Of a stretch of 5,196 bases of DNA, positions 1 to 5,196 are shown one piece after another. How positions within the stretch are numbered: position 1 is the first letter of the stretch; every line of letters begins with the position of its first letter. The position numbers and the translations under genes are program-made. The DNA comes from Treponema sp. (GTDB lineage: Bacteria; Spirochaetota; Spirochaetia; Treponematales; Breznakiellaceae): assembly GCA_031278025.1 (NCBI GenBank), contig JAITLF010000040.1:1-5196 (forward strand). The letters are read 5' to 3'. The notes under the pieces were generated by a model. That model saw only the letters and a program-made list of their open reading frames with translations, was not told the DNA's origin and searched no databases.

Positions 1-71
1 ACCAGTTCCGCCTGGATAGCCTGAAAGAAGGCGGAATGCCAATGGATGGTTTCTGGTTGGGGATCGGGTGA
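1..71 (+). CDS. C-terminal end of an unidentified protein (partial)
   Basis: The reading frame that starts at base 3 is open for 22 codons and ends with TGA at 69-71; the other two forward frames stop within the first 25 bases. The readable tail contains FRLDSLKEGGMPMDGFWLGI, which looks like ordinary protein sequence rather than random translation. The aromatic and glycine-rich ending could be the last strand of an outer-membrane or secreted beta protein, but that is only an impression. It points towards hisS, with 109 bp between them. The family cannot be named from 22 residues, and a chance open frame of this length is possible. Confidence 0.45.
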   Translation, partial: QFRLDSLKEGGMPMDGFWLGIG

Positions 72-93
72 GGGGGGATTATCCAAGGGGGCC

Positions 94-126
94 TCCGCCA
101 ATAACTATAGGGGTATTCCTGGCGGA
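94..126. repeat. Inverted repeat between the upstream gene and hisS
   Basis: TCCGCCA at 94-100 and TGGCGGA at 120-126 are perfect 7-base inverted copies around a 19-base AT-richer spacer. No T-run follows on either strand, so it is not a standard intrinsic terminator. It lies 23 bp after the stop of the upstream partial gene and 43 bp before the hisS -10 box. It could be a weak transcript end or an operator. A 9-base direct repeat CAAGGGGGC (84-92 and 131-139) flanks it. Confidence 0.4.
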
Positions 127-145
127 AACTCAAGGGGGCGGCCCC

Positions 146-174
146 TTTCCCGGAAATAGTTTTACCGGTATAAT
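146..174 (+). promoter_or_regulatory. Probable hisS promoter giving a leaderless mRNA
   Basis: TATAAT at 169-174 is a perfect -10 hexamer. A weak -35 candidate, TTTCCC (146-151), lies 17 bp upstream. Only six bases (CTTCGC) separate the -10 box from the hisS ATG at 181, so transcription would start at or within a base or two of the A of the start codon. No Shine-Dalgarno sequence precedes the ATG. The -10 box is seen directly; the transcription start is inferred. Confidence 0.6.
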
Positions 175-180
175 CTTCGC

Positions 181-1485
181 ATGAGCGCCTTTATTGAACC
201 GAAAATTTTGAAGGGCTTCCGGGATTTTCTTCCGGCAGCGGAAATTGCGCGCCGATCCCTTGTTGAACGGATCGAGGCGTCCTTCAGGCTGTACGGCTTT
301 GTGCCCATTGATACCCCGGCGCTGGAATACGCGGAGATCCTTCTGGGGAAAGGCGGCGGTGAAACGGAAAAGCAAATTTACCGCTTTACAGACAACGGCG
401 GCCGGGACGTTGCCCTGCGTTTTGACCTGACCGTTCCCTTTGCCCGCTTTATCGCCGAACACCGCGCCGAGCTTCCCCTCCCCTTTAAGCGTTACCACAT
501 TGCCAAGGTCTGGCGAGGTGAAAATACGCAACGGGGGCGTTACCGGGAATTTACCCAGTGCGACTTTGACTGCGTGGGAAGCGATTCGGCGGCCGCGGAT
601 TTCGAGATACTTCTTATGATGAGAAATACGTTCTTTGCCATCGGGGTAGAGAATATAACCATACACCTTAACCACCGGGGGCTGTTTAACCGCTTTCTCG
701 ACCGGATCGGCTGCCGCGACAAATCGGTAGAAATACTGCGCGCCGTGGACAAGCTGACAAAAACCGGCAGGGACGCTACGCTTGAATCTCTTGCCGGAAT
801 TGCCGGCGGGGAAAACGCGACAAGGGTACTTACGTACATTGAAGCCAGGGGTAGTTTCGAGGAAACGATCGCCCGCCTTACGGAAGCTGCGGGAGGCCCC
901 TCCCCGGAATCGGAACGGCTTTTGCTGATACGCCGTTTTATGAACGACACCGGTATCGCGTCTACTTTTGTGCTTGATCCTTCCATCACGCGCGGGCTGG
1001 ATTATTACACCGGCGTAGTGTACGAAACTTTTATAAACGAACTTCCCGAAATCGGTTCGATTTGTTCCGGGGGAAGGTACGGCGATCTTGCCGGGCTTTA
1101 CTCCAAAGAAAAAATCAGCGGCGTGGGGTCCTCCATCGGGCTTGACCGGCTCATCGCCGCCCTTGAAGCCCTGGACAAAAACCCGGGCAGGGGCGCCTAC
1201 GCCAGAGCGATCATTGCCTGTGTGAACGAGGAATTGGGCGGCGCTTACCAGGCGCTGGCGGAAAAATTCCGGGAAAGGGGGGCGGCCTGCGAGGTGTTTC
1301 CCGAGGCGAAAAAACTTACCCAGCAGTTCGCGCTGGCGGAAAAGAAAGGCGCGGAATTTGTGATTATACCCGGCGAAGCGCCGCTGGCCGGAACACTGAC
1401 CCTGAGGGAACTTGCCGGGCGGCGGAACAGGGAAAACCTGGATTTTGAAGAGGTACTGGATATATTGATATCCGGTCAACAGTGA
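181..1485 (+). CDS. hisS: Histidine--tRNA ligase (HisRS)
   Basis: A cytoplasmic class II aminoacyl-tRNA synthetase that activates histidine with ATP and charges tRNA-His. The 434 residues match the usual family length (about 420-450). Motif 1 is around 38-50 (YGFVPIDTPALEY). Motif 2 is at 104-130 with RYHIAKVWRGEN and GRYREFTQCDFD. The histidine-binding HisA signature is RGLDYYTGVVYE at 271-282, followed by CSGGRYGDL (295-303), and motif 3 is GVGSSIGLDRL (314-324). The insertion domain spans about 171-265 and the anticodon-binding domain about 339-430. The QCDFD ending of motif 2 belongs to the eukaryote/archaeal-like HisRS type rather than the E. coli type (FHQLG). ATG 181 is the start because the conserved IEPKILKGFRDF begins at residue 5 and no later start would keep it. 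No ribosome binding site is visible, but a TATAAT sits just upstream. It is first in a probable three-gene operon. Confidence 0.97.
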   Translation: MSAFIEPKILKGFRDFLPAAEIARRSLVERIEASFRLYGFVPIDTPALEYAEILLGKGGGETEKQIYRFTDNGGRDVALRFDLTVPFARFIAEHRAELPLPFKRYHIAKVWRGENTQRGRYREFTQCDFDCVGSDSAAADFEILLMMRNTFFAIGVENITIHLNHRGLFNRFLDRIGCRDKSVEILRAVDKLTKTGRDATLESLAGIAGGENATRVLTYIEARGSFEETIARLTEAAGGPSPESERLLLIRRFMNDTGIASTFVLDPSITRGLDYYTGVVYETFINELPEIGSICSGGRYGDLAGLYSKEKISGVGSSIGLDRLIAALEALDKNPGRGAYARAIIACVNEELGGAYQALAEKFRERGAACEVFPEAKKLTQQFALAEKKGAEFVIIPGEAPLAGTLTLRELAGRRNRENLDFEEVLDILISGQQ

Positions 1486-1503
1486 GGAAAAGGGAAGTTT
1501 ACG

Positions 1504-2088
1504 ATGACAAGAAAATTAATTGCCATTACCGCTTTGTGCATTTTTTTTCTGCCGGTGTTTTTGTACGGCCAGCGGCAGCCGCCGCCCGCGCCCGCATCAC
1601 TGGCGGAACTCGACCAGCTTCTGATTGAAACGGCGATTCGGCTCGATCTGCGCCTGCGCGCCCTGCCCGGTGAAAGCGCCGGCCAAACGCCCCGGATCAG
1701 CGCCGGCGATTTTCTCCTGATGGATAAACCGGTTATTCTGAGCGCTATCTGGAAAAACGGGATACTCGACACCCTGGCCGCCATACAAAACCGCACGTAT
1801 ATTCTGCGCGACGCCGCCGGCCCTCCGGGTGACTACCTGCTTTTGGGGATCATCCTGCAGGCGGGAAACAGTGTTCGTATTACTACCCGGATAGTAAGAG
1901 TTTCCGATTCCGCCCTGATTGCCTCGTGGAACAGCGATCTGGCGAAGACGCCTTTTGTGACGGAACTTCTGGAAGCCGCCGGTGATTCGTCTTCCGCGCC
2001 CGCGGATCGCCATGAAACCGGCAGCCGGGAAAGCTACAGCCCGGTAGATCCTGTCGATATACGGCAGCGGCAAGGAGGGATAAAATGA
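1504..2088 (+). CDS. Exported protein of unknown function, weakly FlgO/CsgG-like
   Basis: This gene encodes 194 residues. The N-terminus has a basic start (MTRK) and a hydrophobic stretch (about 5-21) ending FLYG before QRQPPP, consistent with a Sec signal peptide cleaved near residue 22-23; there is no lipobox cysteine. A proline/alanine linker (26-32) leads to a mixed alpha/beta region at about 33-158. Its later part, GDYLLLGIILQ (109-119) then VRITTRIVRVSDSALIASW (124-142), resembles the closing strands of CsgG/FlgO-like envelope proteins in which a variant-sensing pattern 'YLLLG...V.V..RIV....G' recurs. That similarity is weak and by eye only. The tail (160-194) is polar and probably disordered. 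AGGGA (1491-1495) lies 8 bases before ATG 1504, only 18 bp after hisS, so the gene is probably cotranscribed. T8 at 1541-1548 lies within the signal-peptide codons. The function is unknown. Confidence 0.85.
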   Translation: MTRKLIAITALCIFFLPVFLYGQRQPPPAPASLAELDQLLIETAIRLDLRLRALPGESAGQTPRISAGDFLLMDKPVILSAIWKNGILDTLAAIQNRTYILRDAAGPPGDYLLLGIILQAGNSVRITTRIVRVSDSALIASWNSDLAKTPFVTELLEAAGDSSSAPADRHETGSRESYSPVDPVDIRQRQGGIK

Positions 2089-2507
2089 GGAAAACCATTT
2101 TTTTGGCTATGCTGATCGGAGCGGCGATTTTTTCTTCCTGTGATAATGATTCTACAAACAGCGGAAGCGCCCCTGTTTTGAAGGATGTGTTTATAACGGG
2201 TGACTATTCAGAATTGTCCGGTAATACGGAGAGAACTTCTTTTCGCGTTGGTGACCGGGCCTGGGTTCGTTTTACCGTCATTGACGAAAACCTGGACGCC
2301 GACAAAATACTAATAACCCAAAAAAGCGGCTCGCTGACGGTAGGGCCTCTCTCCATGATATTGGAAACACAAAACGAGGCAACCCAGTATTACATTGGGT
2401 ACATGGATGTCGAGTTTGCCGGAGAATGGGTAATAACCGCATATTGCCTGGACAAAAAAGGTAACAAAAGTGATACAGTAACAAAAACTGTAACCGTTAC
2501 GGAATAA
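2085..2507 (+). CDS. Small putative lipoprotein with an Ig-like beta domain
   Basis: This gene encodes 140 residues. The signal sequence MRKTIFLAMLIGAAIFSSC has a lipobox-like FSSC with Cys19 as the likely lipidated residue; serine or alanine-rich, relaxed lipoboxes are typical of spirochaetes. The mature part opens with a Ser/Asn/Asp-rich tether (20-30) and continues as alternating hydrophobic strands: VLKDVFITG, AWVRFTVIDENLD, GEWVITAYCLDKKGN and a terminal TVTKTVTVTE. This looks like one immunoglobulin-like beta-sandwich domain, so a periplasmic or surface-anchored protein is expected. Its start codon overlaps the stop of the previous gene (ATGA), and AAGGAGG at 2072-2078 sits six bases upstream, indicating translational coupling. 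By hand count its GC is about 45%, lower than hisS and thrA, which suggests faster evolution or later acquisition. The specific function is unknown. Confidence 0.88.
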   Translation: MRKTIFLAMLIGAAIFSSCDNDSTNSGSAPVLKDVFITGDYSELSGNTERTSFRVGDRAWVRFTVIDENLDADKILITQKSGSLTVGPLSMILETQNEATQYYIGYMDVEFAGEWVITAYCLDKKGNKSDTVTKTVTVTE

Positions 2508-2514
2508 GCGGGCG

Positions 2515-2533
2515 GGCGCTTCTGTGCCGCGCC
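2515..2533. terminator. Short hairpin between convergent gene ends (weak terminator candidate)
   Basis: GGCGC (2515-2519) and GCGCC (2529-2533) form a 5-bp inverted repeat with a 9-base loop, in the 25-bp gap between the lipoprotein stop and the thrA stop; it overlaps the first base of the thrA stop codon. Neither strand has a T-run directly after the stem, so intrinsic termination is doubtful. The convergent position is the main reason to list it. Confidence 0.25.
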
Positions 2534-5043
2534 TACACCAACGTCCGCGCTATGCGTACAATGTCCGCGAAGACCCCGCCGGCGGTAACCTGGGCGCCCG
2601 CCCCCGGGCCCTTGATCACTATGGGTAGGGCGGAGTACCGGTCCGTAGTGATGACCACTATGTTGTCGGCGTCCACCAGGGAACGGAAGGGGCTTCCCGC
2701 CGGCTCCTCGCGGAGGCTTATTTTGGCGCTGCCGTCTTCGATAACCGCCACATAACGCAGGGCCTTTCCGGCGGCGACGGCGGCGTTCCGGCGCTTTTCA
2801 AAGACGGGGTCGGCTTTTTTAAGCTCGGTAAAAAACGTTTCCACATCCGGCGCCTCAAAACAAACGGCGGGAAGTATCGGCTCAATGTCAACGGCCTCGA
2901 ATTCCAGGGAAAGGCCGCATTCCCGCGCCAGAATCAGCGCCTTGCGGGCCGCGTCCATGGCGTTCAGGTCGTCCCGGGGATCAGGCTCCGTGTATCCCTT
3001 GAGTTTGGCCTCCCGCACCAGTTCCGAAAATGGTATGGAACCATCGTAGTTGTTGAAGATAAAACTTAAAGTACCGGAAAGCACCGCCTCGATGCGGCGT
3101 ACCCTGTCCCCGGAGACGGCGAGGTCCCGCAGGGTGGAGATAACCGGAAGCCCGGCGCAGACCGTAGTCTCGTAGAGGTAGGGGATGCCCCGGTCACGGG
3201 AAAAGCCGGTAAGGGTGCGGTAGTATTCAAGGGAACCGGAATTCGCCTTTTTGTTCGGCGTCACAATGGGGATGGACGATCTGAGTATGTCCGCGTAGCT
3301 TTCGGCTATATCGCCGCCCGGGGTACAGTCGCAAAAGGCCGTGTTGGGAAGGTTCAGGGCCTTCATCCGGGCGATAAAGGCGTCCAGGACAAAAGCCTCC
3401 GCAAAAGCCTCCGCGGAATCCCCCCGCCGGTCAACTTCGCCATTGTCGTTACCGGCGGGGTTTTTGAGCAGTTCCTTTACCCTTTTGGGATCAAAGCCGT
3501 CGGGGTTGAAGATCATCCGCTTTGAATTGGCCGCGCCCACGATGTTTACCCTGATGTGCTGTTCATCCGCGAGGATCTCCCGGTGTTCCGCGATCTGTTC
3601 CACCAAAGTTCCCCCGATAAGGCCGATGCCCACGAGGAACAGATTTACCGACCTGACCCCGGCGAGAAAAAAAGCCTCGTGAACCGCGTTCAGGGCCTTG
3701 GCCTCGTCCTGCCGGGAAATGACCGCCGATATGTTGAGTTCCGAGGATCCCTGGGCAATGGCGACTATGTTGATCCCGTTCCGGCCCAGGGCGTGGAAGA
3801 CCTTGCCGGAAATACCGGAAGTGCTTTTCATCCGGGAACCCACCACGGCGATAATCGAGAGGCCCGGCTCCACTATCGGGGGATCGATGGAACCGGCCGT
3901 TATTTCCCGGTCAAATTCTTCAATGAGCGCGGCGGCCGCGGCGTAGGCGCCGGAAGGTTCCACGGCAAAACAGATCGAGTATTCGCTGGAACTCTGGGTG
4001 ATAAGGATAACGCTGATGTTTTTCCGGGCAAGGGCGCCGAAAAGCCGGGAAGAAAAGCCGGCCACCCCTACCATCCCCGATCCCTGGAGCCGTATCAGGG
4101 TAACGTTGGAAAGGGAACTGATCCCCCGTATGGGGAAGGGGCTGTCCGCCGCACCGGACGTGATCAGGGTACCGCCGTCGCCGGGATTAAAGGTATTCCT
4201 GATACGGATGGGGATGCCTTTCCCCAGGGCCGGTTTTACCGTGGGCGGGTGAAGCACCCTGGCGCCGAAGTGGGAGAGTTCCATAGCCTCCTCATAGGAG
4301 ACGGCCTCGATCTTAAAGGCGTTTTTGACCAATTTGGGGTTGGCGGTAAGTATGCCGTCTACATCGGTCCATATCTCCACAAGCTCCGCGTCTATAGCCG
4401 CGCCGTAAATGGCCGCCGAAAGATCGGAACCGCCCCGGCCCAGGGTTGTAGTCGCCCCGTTATCCGTAGAGCCGATAAAACCCGCGGCAATTTGCAACGC
4501 GGGATGTTTTTCCAGATAGGCGCGTATGTTGGCGTAGCTTTCCGCCGGGAGGAAACGGGCCGCCCCGAAATTGTCGCCGGTACGGATCACTTCCCGGCTG
4601 TCCAGGTATTCCGCCTCCGTCCCCCGCGCGCGGAGTATCAGGGCCAGGAGAAACGCGCTGAGCCGTTCCCCAAAACTCATCACATAGTCCAGAACCCGCC
4701 CGGAAAGTTCCCGGACTATGTATATCCCGTCCAGTATACGCTTCAATTCGGCAAAGATACCCGCAATGTATTCATCCGCCGTCTCCCGGTTTTTCCCGTC
4801 AAGAAAAGAGGCGGCTATTTCCCGGTGCCGGTCTTCCATAGCCCTTACCGCGGCGTTACCGGAATCTTCCCCCCGGGCGGCGCTGCGGGCAGTCTCGATC
4901 AGCGCATCGGTTATCCCGTTCAGGGCGGAAACAACAACAACCCGCGCCCTTTTTCCGTGTTCCGCGTCGTTGATAATATCCACCGTTTTGCCCAGGGCAG
5001 AGACGCTCCCCACCGATGTACCGCCAAATTTGAGAACCAGCAT
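2533..5043 (-). CDS. thrA: Bifunctional aspartate kinase / homoserine dehydrogenase I
   Basis: This cytosolic enzyme phosphorylates aspartate and, in its C-terminal half, reduces aspartate semialdehyde to homoserine for threonine and methionine synthesis. Its 836 residues compare with 820 in E. coli ThrA. The kinase domain (1-295) has KFGGTS (5-10), SFGERL (123-128), GRGGSD (202-207) and WTDVDGILTANP (225-236). Two ACT-type segments follow (about 309-361 and 395-459), with ITQSSSE (Gln350) and IAQGSSE (Gln431); the equivalent glutamines bind threonine in the plant enzyme, so threonine feedback is likely. The dehydrogenase has a VGIGLIGG NAD(P) motif (471-478), TPNKKAN (595-601), SGTLSFIF (656-663) and GYTEPDPRDDLNAMDAARK (683-701), with Glu686, Asp697 and Lys701 in the expected catalytic places. 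ATG 5043 is preferred over an in-frame GTG at 5055 because GGAG lies six bases before the ATG and would otherwise be coding. About 16-20 extra residues lie around 527-552. Confidence 0.95.
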   Translation of the reverse strand: MLVLKFGGTSVGSVSALGKTVDIINDAEHGKRARVVVVSALNGITDALIETARSAARGEDSGNAAVRAMEDRHREIAASFLDGKNRETADEYIAGIFAELKRILDGIYIVRELSGRVLDYVMSFGERLSAFLLALILRARGTEAEYLDSREVIRTGDNFGAARFLPAESYANIRAYLEKHPALQIAAGFIGSTDNGATTTLGRGGSDLSAAIYGAAIDAELVEIWTDVDGILTANPKLVKNAFKIEAVSYEEAMELSHFGARVLHPPTVKPALGKGIPIRIRNTFNPGDGGTLITSGAADSPFPIRGISSLSNVTLIRLQGSGMVGVAGFSSRLFGALARKNISVILITQSSSEYSICFAVEPSGAYAAAAALIEEFDREITAGSIDPPIVEPGLSIIAVVGSRMKSTSGISGKVFHALGRNGINIVAIAQGSSELNISAVISRQDEAKALNAVHEAFFLAGVRSVNLFLVGIGLIGGTLVEQIAEHREILADEQHIRVNIVGAANSKRMIFNPDGFDPKRVKELLKNPAGNDNGEVDRRGDSAEAFAEAFVLDAFIARMKALNLPNTAFCDCTPGGDIAESYADILRSSIPIVTPNKKANSGSLEYYRTLTGFSRDRGIPYLYETTVCAGLPVISTLRDLAVSGDRVRRIEAVLSGTLSFIFNNYDGSIPFSELVREAKLKGYTEPDPRDDLNAMDAARKALILARECGLSLEFEAVDIEPILPAVCFEAPDVETFFTELKKADPVFEKRRNAAVAAGKALRYVAVIEDGSAKISLREEPAGSPFRSLVDADNIVVITTDRYSALPIVIKGPGAGAQVTAGGVFADIVRIARTLV
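3391..3414. repeat. Perfect 12-bp tandem duplication inside thrA
   Basis: AAAAGCCTCCGC occurs twice head to tail (3391-3402 and 3403-3414). Because 12 is a multiple of three, the reading frame is kept; on the - strand it encodes the repeated peptide AEAFAEAF (about residues 544-551). It falls in a charged, poorly conserved segment of the homoserine dehydrogenase half where E. coli ThrA appears shorter. Confidence 0.9.
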
Positions 5044-5049
5044 ATTTTT

Positions 5050-5053
5050 CTCC
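5050..5053 (-). promoter_or_regulatory. Ribosome binding site that fixes the thrA start
   Basis: On the - strand GGAG (5053 to 5050) is followed by six bases and then ATG at 5043. The resulting N-terminus, MLVLKFGGTS, matches the usual MRVLKFGGTS start of ThrA. The in-frame GTG at 5055 would add only MEKN and would place this site inside the gene. Confidence 0.8.
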
Positions 5054-5059
5054 ACGCAA

Positions 5060-5069
5060 TGAATATTCA
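5060..5069. promoter_or_regulatory. 10-bp perfect palindrome just upstream of thrA
   Basis: TGAATATTCA at 5060-5069 reads the same on both strands and lies 17-26 bases before the thrA ATG, directly next to its ribosome binding site. It could be an operator half of a repressor site, or part of a weak -10 region (GAATAT on the - strand, with TTCCGG 17 bases upstream). At this length chance is possible. Confidence 0.3.
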
Positions 5070-5071
5070 GA

Positions 5072-5129
5072 AGGGGGGCCTGTTACCGGAAGGCGGCTGT
5101 CGTGTAATGGGCCGCCGTTCGGCCCCCCT
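5072..5129 (-). promoter_or_regulatory. Two alternative GC-rich stem-loops in the thrA upstream region
   Basis: AGGGGGGCC (5072-5080) and GGCCCCCCT (5121-5129) are perfect 9-base inverted copies. They enclose a second stem, GGCGGC (5092-5097) with GCCGCC (5111-5116). A third stem, GGGCCG (5109-5114) with CGGCCC (5120-5125), loop CCGTT, uses bases of both and cannot form at the same time. In a thrA transcript this would give two exclusive folds ending about 19 bases before the ribosome binding site. No T-run follows, so control of translation is more likely than attenuation by termination. No leader peptide rich in threonine codons was found. Confidence 0.4.
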
Positions 5130-5131
5130 GC

Positions 5132-5152
5132 GGCCGGGCCAAGGTCCCGGCC
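5132..5152. repeat. 7-bp GC inverted repeat upstream of thrA
   Basis: GGCCGGG (5132-5138) and CCCGGCC (5146-5152) pair perfectly around a 7-base loop, CCAAGGT, whose CC and GG could extend the stem. It is flanked by a 9-base direct repeat CCCCCCTGC (5123-5131 and 5155-5163). It could be part of a structured leader or a dispersed palindromic intergenic element. Confidence 0.5.
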
Positions 5153-5160
5153 TACCCCCC

Positions 5161-5187
5161 TGCCAAGCGCCTGCGGCGCAATAGGCA
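5161..5187. repeat. Two-part hairpin near the right edge
   Basis: GCGCC (5167-5171), loop TGC and GGCGC (5175-5179) form an inner 5-bp stem. Outside it, TGCC (5161-5164) can pair with GGCA (5184-5187) across a small AA/AATA internal loop. No T-run follows on either strand, so it is not a clear terminator. The 153 bp from the thrA ATG to the window edge hold no gene that I can support. Confidence 0.4.
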
Positions 5188-5196
5188 ATTGATAAT

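Noticed and set aside
130..1479. A 449-codon open frame on the - strand antisense to hisS
   Set aside because: It lies fully opposite a gene with all HisRS motifs, and its translation is Gly/Arg/Phe/Lys-rich with no recognisable domain. GC-biased codon use in hisS, which rarely uses codons that read as stops in that antisense frame, explains it.
2474..2492. Inverted repeat TACAGT/ACTGTA as a terminator, possibly for thrA on the - strand
   Set aside because: The stem is only 6 bp and AT-rich, lies inside the lipoprotein coding region and has no proper T-run directly after it. The alternating Thr/Val codons of the protein tail can create it by chance.
5053..5055. GTG at 5055 as the thrA start
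   Set aside because: It would put the GGAG ribosome binding site inside the gene and add MEKN before the conserved MLVLKFGG start; the ATG at 5043 is better placed.
3556..5184. A 542-codon open frame on the + strand antisense to thrA
   Set aside because: It is a shadow of the kinase half of thrA; its sequence is low-complexity and charged, with no family motif, and thrA itself is certain.
4856..5188. A 110-codon - strand frame running from the upstream region into thrA in another frame
   Set aside because: It begins in GC-rich palindromic DNA, has no good ribosome binding site, overlaps the thrA start by some 190 bases and reads as Gly/Arg-rich noise. It is also not a threonine-rich leader peptide.
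5191..5196. GATAAT at the right edge as a -10 box for a rightward gene
   Set aside because: No -35 is visible 16-18 bases upstream, and the window ends before any gene could be seen.

Overview
The window holds three complete genes on the + strand (hisS and two small exported-protein genes) that face a long bifunctional thrA on the - strand. The last 22 codons of another gene lie at the left edge. Coding GC is about 57-60% in the stretches of hisS and thrA I counted by hand, and codon use is clearly GC-biased. The organism is bacterial. A treponeme-like spirochaete, possibly an uncultured gut lineage, fits best: the short spirochaete-style lipobox (FSSC) and the eukaryote/archaeal-like HisRS type with a QCDFD motif point that way. 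This placement is inference, and no marker gene here proves it.

Layout: 1-71 is the tail of an unidentified CDS. 72-180 is a G-rich intergenic region with an inverted repeat and a perfect TATAAT six bases before the hisS ATG, which suggests a leaderless hisS mRNA. 181-1485 is hisS. 1504-2088 encodes a signal-peptide protein and 2085-2507 a small lipoprotein; the tight spacing (18 bp, then a 4-bp ATGA overlap) and good ribosome binding sites make the three genes one probable operon. Only 25 bp separate the lipoprotein gene from the convergent end of thrA. 2533-5043 (-) is thrA, an 836-residue aspartate kinase/homoserine dehydrogenase with all key motifs and both ACT-type regulatory domains. 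5044-5196 is the thrA upstream region, dense with GC-rich inverted repeats.

How the genes work together: HisS charges tRNA-His. ThrA catalyses the first and third steps of the aspartate pathway, supplying homoserine for threonine and methionine, and its kinase step also feeds lysine and diaminopimelate. There is no evident functional link between the two transcription units. The two small proteins are probably envelope components of unknown role that share the hisS transcript.

No mobile element, CRISPR array or RNA gene is visible. The most interesting non-coding signals are the mutually exclusive hairpins upstream of thrA and the apparent leaderless start of hisS. I see no convincing new multi-gene system.
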